Positions 26,618 through 35,851 of a DNA stretch of 56,312 nt are shown piece after piece (the first letter of the stretch is position 1; each line of letters begins with the position of its first letter). This stretch comes from Ruegeria halocynthiae (GTDB lineage Bacteria > Pseudomonadota > Alphaproteobacteria > Rhodobacterales > Rhodobacteraceae). Location of the stretch: NCBI RefSeq assembly GCF_900106805.1, contig NZ_FNNP01000014.1, forward strand, positions 1 to 56,312, given 5' to 3'. The notes under the pieces were generated by a model. It ran no database searches. It was not told where the DNA came from and saw only the letters and a program-made list of their open reading frames with translations. Position numbers and translations under genes: made by a program.

Positions 26618-29299
26618 ATGGCAACCCCGTATTACGTACCCGAAACCAACGTCCCGCTGCCACCCAAAGGCGCCGAGGTCATCTCGACCGCTTGCGACTA
26701 TTGCATCGTGGCCTGTGGTTACAAAGTCTACCGCTGGCCTGTGACGGCTAAATCCGGTGGGCCCGGCGCGGATGAAAACGCGTTTGGCGAGGATTTTCCC
26801 GTTGCTCCGCTGGGTGCATGGGTGGCGCCGAACCAGCACAATATCGTTCTGCACAAGGGTCAACCACACCATGTGGTGATCATCCCGGACAAGGATAACC
26901 AGACCGTCAATACGGACGGAGACAGCTCTTTGCGCGGCGGATGTATCGCACAGAAATGCTATAACCCGCAGACACCGACACGCGACCGGTTGAAGACGCC
27001 ATTGATGCGGATTTATGGCACCTTGATGCCGGTTCCGTGGGATCTGGCGCTGGATGTGGCGGCCGAGGTGGGTAACCACGTCATCGCCAAGCACGGTACC
27101 AATGCCTATGGCGTGAAGACCTTCAGTTATCAGTATATCGAGAACACCTATGCGATCTCAAAATACGCGCTGCGCCATATCAATACTGCCAACTTCACCT
27201 TCCACGACACACCATCCGACGTGACCTCGACCCCGGGGTTCCGGGATGCGGGTTTCGACAATTTCGGCCCGTCATATGAGGACTGGCGCGATGCAGAGAC
27301 TCTGCTGGTCTGCGGCACCGACCCGTATGAGACCAAGACCATCCTCTATACCCAGTGGATGATGAAGGGGATGCAGAACGGTCAGCGTGAGATTTATCTG
27401 ATTCCGCGGCGTTCGGCCGGTGTGGCCCATGCGGAAAAGATGGGCGGTCTGCATATCGACGTTCTACCCGGTACTGACCTGTTGGTCGTCAACGCCATCG
27501 CCCGCGTCATCGTGGAAAATGGCTGGGAAGACAGCGACTGGATCAAGAATTGGGTCAACAACAAATGGGAAAGCTCATCCGGCTTCGGCCAGGGCACCAG
27601 GAACACGCCATGGCAATGGCGCACGACCTGGGGCAAGTTCCAGACCAAGGGTTTCGAGAACTGGAAAGAATGGCTGCTTTCGCAGGACGAATTCGCGCCT
27701 GAAACTGCTGCGGCCATGGCCGAGATCGACGTGCAGAAGATCTATACCGCCGCCGAATGGCTCGCCAAACCCAAGGCAGATGGCACACGGCCTAAGACCT
27801 CGGTTATGATCGAGAAAGGGTTCTATTGGTCCAACAACACCGGCAACACGCAGGCGATTTCCGCGCTGGGCATCATCTGTGGCTGTGGCGGTCGTCCGGG
27901 TCAGGTCATTGGGCGGGCCGGTGGTCACCAGCGGGGCGGTGTGAAGGGCGGGAAATACCCGCGCAACAAATCGCCCGAAAAACTGCCGGGCCGCCGTCGC
28001 CGCGCCATGGATACCGACCGGTATTTGATCGCGGGTCATACCCGTATGGCCCATGTGATCGGCACCACCTGGATTCAGTCCATGTGTGGTTCGCAGCAAT
28101 TGGCCGACAAGTTCGAGGAACTGACCGTCCGCAACCCGCACCAGATCGCCAGCTTCGACAAGCAAGAGATGATCGATACGCTGAAGGCCCGCGCCGACAG
28201 TGGCGGTATGGTGGTGATCAACCAGGACATCTATCTGCAAGACCCGATCGGCAACCGCTATGCCGACATCGTGTTCCCGGCAGCCACATGGGGCGAAGAG
28301 GACTTCTTGCGTGCCAACGGCGAACGACGCTTGCGTCTGTATCAAAAGTTCTATGATGCCCCCGGTGCGGCAAAACCCGACTGGTGGATCATCTCGCAAC
28401 TGGCACAGCGGATGGGCTTTGATGGTTTCGATTGGCAGAACTCGAACGAGGTCGCGGAGGAGGCCGTGCGCTTTACCCGCGGGTCGCGCAAGGATTTCCA
28501 CGCGGTCTTCCGTTTGGCCAAGAAAGAAGGCAAAGGCCTGCACCAGAAGGTCCGCGAGTTCGGCACCGACGGCGTGCAATGTCCGGTTATGCTGGGTGCC
28601 GACGGGGTTACGCTGATCGAAACCAAGCGTCTGCACGACACAACCCGCAAGCTTCCCGATACCGGTGCAGCTGGGAAGGATGTGTTTAATAAAAAGCTGA
28701 CGCATTTCAACAGCCAGACCGGCAAGTGCAACATCCAGAAATCGCCCTGGGGCCTGTTCTCAGACTATTGGGAATGGCTGAAACCCAACAAGGAAGAAGG
28801 CGAGCTCTGGGCGACCTCAGGTCGAATCAACGAACGCTGGCAATCCGGCTTCGACGACCGTCGCCGCCCGTATATCGTGCAGCGCTGGCCGGAAAACTGG
28901 GTCGAAATTCATCCCGACGACGCGGCCGAGCGTGGTATCGAAAGCGGCGATTATGTGATGGTGTATTCGGAACGTGTTCCGGGCAACAAGACGACGCTGC
29001 TGGGTGTGGAAGACGATGACTTCCAGTTCTCGAAACTGATGGAGAACGGGCATATCGAACTGACCAAAGCGGCGATCACCGCTGTGGCCATGGTCACGCC
29101 CGCCATCAAGAAAAGCGTTGTTTACATGGACTTTCTGCACATGCAGCAGCCTGCCAATGCACTTGAGGGTCGGATTGTTGACTGGATCAGCGGCAACTAC
29201 AACTACAAGATGGGCGTTGCAAAACTGCGCAAACTGGGGCCGAGCCCCTACAAGACCTCGTTCCGTACGATGTCCTTTGCGCCTCGCGACATCGCCTGA
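26618..29299 (+). CDS. idrA: AioA/IdrA-type molybdopterin oxidoreductase catalytic subunit
   Basis: An 893-residue bis-MGD enzyme. The N-terminal CDYCIVACGYKVYRW (C26, C29, C33) matches the arsenite oxidase AioA iron-sulfur motif. Of the AioA arsenite-binding residues, H196, R433 and H437 (GRAGGHQ) appear kept. The position of AioA Glu203 reads Ser204 (FHDTPSDVTS), and Glu after HQ is Arg439. No signal peptide is present; it should travel with the Tat-exported Rieske subunit. Two diheme peroxidases in the same operon are the mark of iodate reductases (IdrABP1P2), so iodate is the better substrate guess than arsenite. AioA or an uncharacterised relative remain alternatives. Confidence 0.82.
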   Translation: MATPYYVPETNVPLPPKGAEVISTACDYCIVACGYKVYRWPVTAKSGGPGADENAFGEDFPVAPLGAWVAPNQHNIVLHKGQPHHVVIIPDKDNQTVNTDGDSSLRGGCIAQKCYNPQTPTRDRLKTPLMRIYGTLMPVPWDLALDVAAEVGNHVIAKHGTNAYGVKTFSYQYIENTYAISKYALRHINTANFTFHDTPSDVTSTPGFRDAGFDNFGPSYEDWRDAETLLVCGTDPYETKTILYTQWMMKGMQNGQREIYLIPRRSAGVAHAEKMGGLHIDVLPGTDLLVVNAIARVIVENGWEDSDWIKNWVNNKWESSSGFGQGTRNTPWQWRTTWGKFQTKGFENWKEWLLSQDEFAPETAAAMAEIDVQKIYTAAEWLAKPKADGTRPKTSVMIEKGFYWSNNTGNTQAISALGIICGCGGRPGQVIGRAGGHQRGGVKGGKYPRNKSPEKLPGRRRRAMDTDRYLIAGHTRMAHVIGTTWIQSMCGSQQLADKFEELTVRNPHQIASFDKQEMIDTLKARADSGGMVVINQDIYLQDPIGNRYADIVFPAATWGEEDFLRANGERRLRLYQKFYDAPGAAKPDWWIISQLAQRMGFDGFDWQNSNEVAEEAVRFTRGSRKDFHAVFRLAKKEGKGLHQKVREFGTDGVQCPVMLGADGVTLIETKRLHDTTRKLPDTGAAGKDVFNKKLTHFNSQTGKCNIQKSPWGLFSDYWEWLKPNKEEGELWATSGRINERWQSGFDDRRRPYIVQRWPENWVEIHPDDAAERGIESGDYVMVYSERVPGNKTTLLGVEDDDFQFSKLMENGHIELTKAAITAVAMVTPAIKKSVVYMDFLHMQQPANALEGRIVDWISGNYNYKMGVAKLRKLGPSPYKTSFRTMSFAPRDIA

Positions 29300-29446
29300 T
29301 CACGCAATTCCGGGGCGCGGTCGCCATGCCGCCCCCCGGGTCTGGTCCCACTGCGGACGCGACCACCTGGAAGGCGGGCTTCGGTTGGGAACCCTGTCTT
29401 CGACTTTCACCCAACTTCTCCCAACCACAAACATGGCAGACTTGAT

Positions 29447-31651
29447 ATGAACATGCACTCCGATGCCGCCCTGCGTGATGAGGCCATCAGCCTGTTTTCC
29501 GAACTGGCAAAGTCCGATTATGACGTGATCCGTCTGCGCGCCGTTCAGGCTCTGACCGCGATTGGCGCAAACAACAGTCCGGCTTTGGTTGAGGCGTTGC
29601 AGGATGACGATGAAGATGTGCGCCAAGACGCCGCCCAAGCGCTTGGTGCGCTGGGCGTGCAAGAAGCTGCGCCGCGGCTGCTGGAGAACCTGATCCATGA
29701 TCCCTGCGGCGAGGTCAAACTGGCCTGCGTGATCGCGCTGGCCGCGTTGAAATTCGAGGATGCCGTGCCCTATTTACGTACGCTCGTGACTGGACGCGGG
29801 GAAGGGATCACTTGGGACGAAGACGAGCTGCATCAGGACGAATGGGACGACTGGCTCGACACTCAAATTGCGGCAATCAAGGCGCTGGGTCGGATGGGCG
29901 ACGCTGCCGCCATTGAACCCATCGTGTTGGCGTTGTTGGATGAAGATGGGCAGGAACTGGGTGACGTTGCCTGTCAAGCGCTGGGTCAGATTGGTGAGCC
30001 CTCGGTTCCGACATTGGGCGTTCTTACCCAATCCTCGAACCGCCGCTTGCGTCACCGTGCCTTGCGCGCGCTTGCCGAGATTGGCGGGGTCGAAGCCGAG
30101 GCGATACTGCGTAAGGCCGTGGCGGACAAAGACGGAGCCGCTCGCTTGATCGCCTACGAGGCTTTAATGCCGAACGAGCCTGCGCTGGTTGAACAGGGGC
30201 TCACTGATGCACTCGAAGATATTCGCATCGCGGCACTGAAACACTCGGGCTTCTCGGAACCTGAACTACTGGACCGCATGATGCGCGACCCCGGTGCCAA
30301 AGTGCAGCTGGCTCTGATCGAGCGACTCGACCGTGGAATGCCGATCACCGATCAGGAAGACCTGCGCTGGAAGGTTCTGGATTTTCTCGCCACCGGTCAA
30401 CAACCCGAGGTCTCGGCGCAGGCGCTGGGCCTGCTGGCTGGGTTGGCTCCGGAACTTATGAAGGATCGTCTGAACGCGATTTTCTCGGTTGCCAGCGATG
30501 ACCTCAAGGCCGAGCGTCTGCAATGGGCCATCGTCGATGCTTTGGCGACCTCGCCCCTGCGCGAAGCAGCAGAATGGTTGCAGCGCGCCTGCAGGTCGCC
30601 GTTCCGGTCGGCTCGGCTCAAGGCCGTGGCGTCGCTGGCGATGATCGCAACCGATTCCAACCGGCCGCATGTGAACCAGCAGCAGTGTCGCGAGCTATTG
30701 CTGTTCTTGGCGATGGCACCGATACCCGCGGTCGCAGAAGAGGTGCCAGAACAGGTTCCGCAAACCGACGTGGCCGCGCTGGAAGAGGCCGGACTGGATG
30801 TCACGGAAGGTGGCGACAACGGCCCGACCTCCAGTCTGGGTGCGATACTCGGCCATGATGCCGTTGCGGCGGAAGTAACGCAGGAAGCGCAAGAGGATGA
30901 GATTCAGCCCCTTACCCCCCGCGAGCAGGCGTTGCTGGCCAGGGCAACCCGTCATCCCAGGCGCCGCCACGTAGCGCTTGATGACAATGCCGAGGCGCTG
31001 GAGCGTGAGACCAGGATGGCCGCCATCCGCCTTCTGGGCGAGGTGAAGGGGATGCAGATCATGCTGGCGCAGATCGCCAAAGATTCTGACCCCGAGCAAG
31101 CGCAACAATCCTACGCAGCGTTGGCAGTGTCGGTAGCACGCCATGGTGCGGAACTGGACGAGGGCCAGCTGCTTGATCTGATCACGAAAGGCTTGTCGCA
31201 CACGGATTCGGGTTTGTCCCTGCAGGCGCTCAAACTGTTGCAACTATCTGACCTGCCACCCCAGGACGCGTTGCGCGGCAAGCTGCGCGTAATGCAGAAA
31301 ACCGGAGATACCCCGTTTCGCATCGACGCCATGCATATCCTCACCAAATGGGACGGCACGCCGGATGTGGCGCGCAGCCTGCTGGACGACATCTCGGCCC
31401 CCGTGCGTCAGGCGGCCATGCGGCTTCTCTCTGAGACGGCGCCCGATCAGGCAAGTGCTGCCATCGTGCCGTTTATTTTGGCCAATCCCGAGCAACGCAT
31501 CGTGACCTATGTCAATGACAGTGCGCCCGCTTTGATGTCCATTGGCCTCCAATTGCTGACCGAACTGCGCGACCAGAACCGGCTTGCGCAATGGCCGGTG
31601 ATAATCAGCGCGTTGGCTGACCTGTTGGGGGACCCCTATCGGGCGGCTTGA
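29447..31651 (+). CDS. HEAT-repeat protein in the Idr-like cluster
   Basis: A 734-residue protein built of HEAT/PBS-lyase-type helical repeats through most of its length. Examples are VIRLRAVQALTAIG, DVRQDAAQALGALG, EVKLACVIALAAL and RRLRHRALRALAEIG. A low-complexity acidic linker lies about residues 425-490. No signal peptide is evident, so it is likely cytoplasmic. It follows the molybdoenzyme by 147 nt and precedes the cupredoxin by 15 nt. A scaffold or maturation-chaperone role for cofactor insertion is an inference from position; HEAT proteins have no catalytic motif to check. Confidence 0.88.
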   Translation: MNMHSDAALRDEAISLFSELAKSDYDVIRLRAVQALTAIGANNSPALVEALQDDDEDVRQDAAQALGALGVQEAAPRLLENLIHDPCGEVKLACVIALAALKFEDAVPYLRTLVTGRGEGITWDEDELHQDEWDDWLDTQIAAIKALGRMGDAAAIEPIVLALLDEDGQELGDVACQALGQIGEPSVPTLGVLTQSSNRRLRHRALRALAEIGGVEAEAILRKAVADKDGAARLIAYEALMPNEPALVEQGLTDALEDIRIAALKHSGFSEPELLDRMMRDPGAKVQLALIERLDRGMPITDQEDLRWKVLDFLATGQQPEVSAQALGLLAGLAPELMKDRLNAIFSVASDDLKAERLQWAIVDALATSPLREAAEWLQRACRSPFRSARLKAVASLAMIATDSNRPHVNQQQCRELLLFLAMAPIPAVAEEVPEQVPQTDVAALEEAGLDVTEGGDNGPTSSLGAILGHDAVAAEVTQEAQEDEIQPLTPREQALLARATRHPRRRHVALDDNAEALERETRMAAIRLLGEVKGMQIMLAQIAKDSDPEQAQQSYAALAVSVARHGAELDEGQLLDLITKGLSHTDSGLSLQALKLLQLSDLPPQDALRGKLRVMQKTGDTPFRIDAMHILTKWDGTPDVARSLLDDISAPVRQAAMRLLSETAPDQASAAIVPFILANPEQRIVTYVNDSAPALMSIGLQLLTELRDQNRLAQWPVIISALADLLGDPYRAA

Positions 31652-31666
31652 ACTCCGGAGGGACAG

Positions 31667-32152
31667 ATGGGTATTTCGCTGAAACTAGGTGCTGCAGCTA
31701 TTGCGGGGGCATTGGTCTTTGTCTCTGCCGCGCAGGCCGAAGATATTCCCGAGGTCGCCGTTGTTCATCAAATCATAGATCTGAACGCAGACACTCCGGC
31801 ACATGCGTTCCGGTTCGAGCCCAAGATTCTGCAAGTCCCTGCCGGAGCCACCGTACGCTTCAAGGGTTCGACCGGTCGGCATACGGTGACATCCATCATC
31901 CGCATGATCCCCGTCGGCGCACGGGCATTCGAAATTCGGGGTAAACCCGAACTGGACCTGACATTCGAGAAAGAGGGGGTTTATGGCATTCGCTGCCGTG
32001 TGCATGGCCGCCATGGCATGGTTATGTTGCTGGTGGTCGGTGATCCCAGTTCCAACCTGAAAGAAGCCAAGGCCTATCTGCCCAAACTCGGCGAGGCGGA
32101 ACGGGCCGGTTTTGAAGAACTCTTTGCACAGCTGGAGGCCAAAAATGGCTGA
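31667..32152 (+). CDS. pseudoazurin-like cupredoxin
   Basis: A 161-residue exported type I copper protein. The signal peptide ends SAAQAED. The copper ligands fit pseudoazurin spacing: H72 (GRHTV), C110, H113 and M118 (IRCRVHGRHGMVM), with C-to-H of 3 and H-to-M of 5. A C-terminal helical tail (about 130-161) resembles that of pseudoazurins. It probably shuttles electrons in the periplasm to or from the Rieske/molybdenum enzyme or the peroxidases. Its stop overlaps moeA. Confidence 0.9.
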   Translation: MGISLKLGAAAIAGALVFVSAAQAEDIPEVAVVHQIIDLNADTPAHAFRFEPKILQVPAGATVRFKGSTGRHTVTSIIRMIPVGARAFEIRGKPELDLTFEKEGVYGIRCRVHGRHGMVMLLVVGDPSSNLKEAKAYLPKLGEAERAGFEELFAQLEAKNG

Positions 32153-33389
32153 TGGATGCGCTTGCGACCGGCATGTAAACATGTATCTGACCGTCTCTGA
32201 GGCAGTGCAGCGCGGTCTGTCGGTGGCCCATCCGGTTGCGGAAACTGAAACTCTGCCACTGCAGCAGGCGATTGGCCGCGTGCTGGCCGAGGACTGCAGC
32301 AGCAGGGTTGATATGCCCGCTTTCGACAATTCAGCCATGGATGGATACGCTATCCGAACACGTGATCTGGGTGATGGACCAGTTTTTGATCTACCCATCG
32401 GTGGGCGTGTGGCCGCCGGAGATAGCGGGGCGCACACTGCGCCAGTTGGCAGCGTCCTGCGCATTTTTACAGGTGCGCCGATCCCTCCAGAATTTGATGC
32501 CGTAGTGATGCAGGAGGATTGCGAAGGATCCGCAGACCACATCCGTTTTACCCGCCGTCCTGAACCCGGTCAGCACATACGCCGTGCCGGCGAAGACCTG
32601 AAAGCCGGAGCGCCAATCTTGCGCCGGGGGTGTGAGATCGGCGCACGCGAGGCCGCCGTCTTGGCCTCATCCGGTCACGGACATGTAAGTGTGTATCGCA
32701 AGCTGAAGGTGACGATCTTTTCAACCGGCAGCGAACTGCGGCAGCCGGATGAAGCGCTGGGCCCCGGGCAGATCTACAACTCCAACCGCTACATGCTGCT
32801 GGCCTTGTTGGATAGGCCGTGGATCAAGTTAACCGACCGTGGCCCTATCGCGGATGACCCCGCGCTGCTGAAAAATGTGCTGCGCGAGGCGTGTGAAACT
32901 TCGGATATGATCATCACGACGGGCGGCGTATCGGTCGGCGATGAAGACCATATGCCACGACTGTTCAGCGAAATCGGCGGTGAGACCGATGTTATGAAGG
33001 TGGCGATGAAACCTGGCAAGCCGGTCATGTTCGGTCGCTACGGCGATGCGCTGTATATCGGGCTGCCGGGCAATCCGGTTTCTGCCTTTGTTACCTGGCG
33101 GGTCATCGGATCAAAGATGATGAACCGTCGTGCCGGGCTGCGCGACACGCCGCTGGTATCCGAGCAGGCCGTTCTGGCCGAACCATTGCATCGCCGCGCG
33201 GGGCGGCAGGAATTCCGCCCGGTGCGCATCGAGGGGTCGACTTCGGGCGGGTTTCCCCTTTTGCGGTTGCTGGCGGCCTCTTACAGTGGGCGCGTGGCAT
33301 TGCTGGCGCAGGCTGACGGGCTGGCGATAATCCCGGCCGAGACAGAATACCTGCCCGAAGGTCACGTGTTGGAATTTCACAGGTTCTAG
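32145..33389 (+). CDS. moeA: molybdopterin molybdenumtransferase
   Basis: A 414-residue MoeA, which ligates molybdate to adenylylated molybdopterin. Recognisable segments are VDMPAFDNSAMDGYAIR, IFTGAPIPPEFDAVVMQE, the active-site TTGGVSVGDEDHM and GLPGNPVSAFV. ATG 32145 has GGAGG 7 nt upstream and overlaps the cupredoxin stop by 8 nt, so the gene is translationally coupled to it. It ends the cluster and is probably a dedicated cofactor-assembly gene for the molybdoenzyme; other moe genes presumably lie elsewhere. Confidence 0.95.
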   Translation: MADGCACDRHVNMYLTVSEAVQRGLSVAHPVAETETLPLQQAIGRVLAEDCSSRVDMPAFDNSAMDGYAIRTRDLGDGPVFDLPIGGRVAAGDSGAHTAPVGSVLRIFTGAPIPPEFDAVVMQEDCEGSADHIRFTRRPEPGQHIRRAGEDLKAGAPILRRGCEIGAREAAVLASSGHGHVSVYRKLKVTIFSTGSELRQPDEALGPGQIYNSNRYMLLALLDRPWIKLTDRGPIADDPALLKNVLREACETSDMIITTGGVSVGDEDHMPRLFSEIGGETDVMKVAMKPGKPVMFGRYGDALYIGLPGNPVSAFVTWRVIGSKMMNRRAGLRDTPLVSEQAVLAEPLHRRAGRQEFRPVRIEGSTSGGFPLLRLLAASYSGRVALLAQADGLAIIPAETEYLPEGHVLEFHRF

Positions 33390-33518
33390 CTGATTGCCCC
33401 CGGATTTGGGTGCGCGTCCTTCACTGGGTTGGCGCATATCACGATCGGAATATGAGTGCCCACACTGGTCAACGCAGCGCTTGGTCAAGATCATCTTCCT
33501 GCCGCAATATCAGTACGC

Positions 33519-34043
33519 TTATGGCTGGCCCAGAGGTTTGTACATATAGGTTGTGGGTTCCAGCCGGTCCTCGAACGGGTTGCGGCAATAGCCCGGGATT
33601 TCGCCTGCGATCCGGAACCCCAGAGACTGGTATAGGATGCGCGAAGGATCGGAACTGCGCGTATCCAGAACCAGAAGGGTTCTTTCCAACTCCACTGCCC
33701 GGGCCTCAAGCGTGGCCATCAATGCGCGCGCCAGCCCGCGACGACGCGCATTGGGGTGAACCAGCAGCTTGGCGACGTCGGCTCGATGTGGTTGGTTCGC
33801 CATCGCAGCGGGGATCAATTGCACTGTGCCCTGAATCCGCCCCTCACCATAGGCAACGAACAGATCGAGCGCTTCCGCGTGCACCGCGGGGCGTACCCGA
33901 TCCCGCCAATAGGTGCGGGCGTCATCACGAGAATAGGGCAGGATGAAACCGATACTGGCTCCGGTATGTACGCAGCTGTGGAGGATATCCGTCAAATCCT
34001 CAAGCGCGTCATCAAAGGATATCTTGGACAGCCGCGTGATCAT
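33519..34043 (-). CDS. GNAT-family N-acetyltransferase
   Basis: A 174-residue acetyltransferase. The acetyl-CoA motif is VAKLLVHPNARRRGLARALM, followed by LLVLDTRSSDPSRILYQSLGF. Its start overlaps the stop of the upstream XRE-cupin gene by 4 nt, so the pair is co-translated. Its role is probably modification of a small molecule or protein controlled by that regulator; the substrate is unknown. Confidence 0.88.
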   Translation of the reverse strand: MITRLSKISFDDALEDLTDILHSCVHTGASIGFILPYSRDDARTYWRDRVRPAVHAEALDLFVAYGEGRIQGTVQLIPAAMANQPHRADVAKLLVHPNARRRGLARALMATLEARAVELERTLLVLDTRSSDPSRILYQSLGFRIAGEIPGYCRNPFEDRLEPTTYMYKPLGQP

Positions 34044-34594
34044 ATCAGCACCAGAAGATAGCGCGCACCGCGATGCGGCCCGGTTTCAAATCGTGTGGGG
34101 CCGGACAGGTGGTAGCGAAGGCAATCACCGCCGCTTAACGCGTGGGCGACCCCATCCACAGTCAGCGTCAGCCCGCCATCCAATACAATCAGATGATGTT
34201 CCTGGCCGGGTTTTGGTGGTGTTTCATAGGTGATGGTGGTGCCAGGAGGCAGATGGCCTTCCATCACTTCACCGCTGAGCCCTGCAGCGGGGGGCGAGAC
34301 CGACCGGCGGGTAAATCCGCTTTCGGGATCATGCCATTCGGGCTGTTTTTCAAAGGGAACTTTGGGGTCGAAACTGTCCTCGACCATCATCAACAGGCGT
34401 GACATCGGCAAACCATATGCCGCGCACAGACGGCCCAATGTTTCAGCGGTCGGACTGACTTCGCTGTTTTCCATCCGCGACAGCGTGGCGCGGCTGATGC
34501 CACTTTGCTCGGCCAATTGTTCCAGAGACCAGCCACGCCCCTGACGTAACTCGTTCAGGCGTCTGGCAAGGCGATTTGAAAGATTGTCGAGCAT
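34040..34594 (-). CDS. XRE-family regulator with C-terminal cupin domain
   Basis: A 184-residue regulator. Residues about 8-65 form an XRE helix-turn-helix (SLEQLAEQSGISRATLSRMEN). Residues about 105-180 form a small cupin barrel (GQEHHLIVLDGGLTLTVDG), the usual ligand-sensing half. It is coupled to the GNAT gene. Such proteins often regulate polyamine, amino acid or amine metabolism. It lies divergent from nothing obvious; the iron-binding protein gene upstream ends 119 nt away. Confidence 0.9.
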   Translation of the reverse strand: MLDNLSNRLARRLNELRQGRGWSLEQLAEQSGISRATLSRMENSEVSPTAETLGRLCAAYGLPMSRLLMMVEDSFDPKVPFEKQPEWHDPESGFTRRSVSPPAAGLSGEVMEGHLPPGTTITYETPPKPGQEHHLIVLDGGLTLTVDGVAHALSGGDCLRYHLSGPTRFETGPHRGARYLLVLI

Positions 34595-34656
34595 GGATCA
34601 CATATGGGAATCATTTTCGTATTTGAGATTATTGGCTAAAAACAAGCTATGCACAA

Positions 34657-34689
34657 CAAAAAAAGGACACGGAAAAATCCGCGCCCTTT
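34657..34689 (-). terminator. intrinsic terminator after the ferric-binding protein gene
   Basis: On the minus strand AAAGGGCGCGGA and TCCGTGTCCTTT pair around a TTTT loop, followed by a run of T residues, 24 nt past the stop. One G-T pair and one mismatch interrupt the stem. Confidence 0.7.
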
Positions 34690-34712
34690 CACTGCTCGGG
34701 TATTTGGTTGAA

Positions 34713-35729
34713 TTACTTCCAACCTACCTCGTTAAAGATCTTCTGTGCCTCGGGAATATTCTTGGCAACCTCGGACAGGTTCACATCATCGGCCTTGAAT
34801 TCACCAAGTTCCTTGACCGATGCTGCCACCTCGACACTCGGGACTGCAGGGAACTCATCGTTGCCAGAGGAGAAGTAGACCTGCGCCTGATCGCTTGCCA
34901 GATACTCAAGAAATTTGATCGCATTGTCCTTGTTCGGTGCATTTGCGGCAACGCCAGCACCCGAGAGGTTCATGTGCGCGCCATAGCTGTCCTGATTGGG
35001 GAAGACCCATCCGATGACATCCCGCTCGGCCGACACGCCTTTGACGTCTTTGCGAATGGCGCGGGCAAAGTAATAGGTGTTTGAAACTGCAATTCCGCAT
35101 TCACCCGAGACGATGCCGCGCAGTTGATCCGTATCGCCCCCTTGAGGATCGCGCGCCATATTCGCGACGATGCCCTCGGCCCATTCCTTCGCAGCTTCGG
35201 TGCCCTCATGTGTGATGATCGAGGCCAGCAGGGTTTGGTTGTAGGTGTTATTCGATGACCGAATGCACACCATACCCTTGTATTCCGGCTTGGCCAGATC
35301 GGCATAGGTTTGCGGAGGGTTTGCAACCTCATCCTTGTTATAGAAGATGATCCGCCCACGTTGCGAGAAACCATACCACTGGTTGTCCAGATCCTGCAGG
35401 TTGGCCGGAATACGCTCTTCCAGAACGGCGCTGTCAACAGATTGCAAGATGCCTGCATTCTTGGCCCGTGACAGGCGCGAGGTGTCGACCGTCAGCAGAA
35501 TATCTGCGGGTGAGTTCGCGCCTTCCGCTTTCATCCGTGCGATCAGCTCATCCGCCTTGCCTTCGATGCGGTTGATGGTGATTCCAGTCGCCTCTTCAAA
35601 GTCACCATAAAGGCGATCATCCGTGTCATAGTGGCGCGACGAATACAGATTCAGCTCACCTTCGGCCGCAACCGAGGTGGCAATCAGAGCCGACAGTGCG
35701 GCTGCAATGCAGGTGGAGGATTTCAGCAT
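34713..35729 (-). CDS. ferric-iron ABC transporter substrate-binding protein (FbpA/FutA type)
   Basis: A 338-residue periplasmic protein. The signal peptide ends ATSVAAEG, from ATG 35729. The family start GELNLYSSRHYDTD and the iron-ligating tyrosines in SNTYYFAR mark FbpA/FutA-type Fe3+ binding proteins. No permease or ATPase gene lies next to it, so it works with transporter genes elsewhere. A terminator follows. No clear iron-responsive operator was recognised upstream. Confidence 0.9.
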   Translation of the reverse strand: MLKSSTCIAAALSALIATSVAAEGELNLYSSRHYDTDDRLYGDFEEATGITINRIEGKADELIARMKAEGANSPADILLTVDTSRLSRAKNAGILQSVDSAVLEERIPANLQDLDNQWYGFSQRGRIIFYNKDEVANPPQTYADLAKPEYKGMVCIRSSNNTYNQTLLASIITHEGTEAAKEWAEGIVANMARDPQGGDTDQLRGIVSGECGIAVSNTYYFARAIRKDVKGVSAERDVIGWVFPNQDSYGAHMNLSGAGVAANAPNKDNAIKFLEYLASDQAQVYFSSGNDEFPAVPSVEVAASVKELGEFKADDVNLSEVAKNIPEAQKIFNEVGWK

Positions 35730-35851
35730 GATGTGTCCCAACGCTAGAATTCGCTGCGGGTGCTTCCCGACATGAAGTAGTCAATTAGATGATTTCGATC
35801 GGGATGCAAGGAAATCCGACAAATTTAGTAGGACAAATGGTCGCCCTGGCG

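Noticed and set aside
27575..28705. Minus-strand open frame of 376 codons inside the molybdoenzyme gene
   Set aside because: It lies opposite a highly conserved catalytic gene and shows no domain or ribosome-binding site.
23719..29299. Calling the cluster a plain arsenite oxidase
   Set aside because: The two diheme peroxidases and the changed Glu203 position argue against it, and no arsenic-resistance gene (arsB, arsC operon, aioXSR) is seen in the window.
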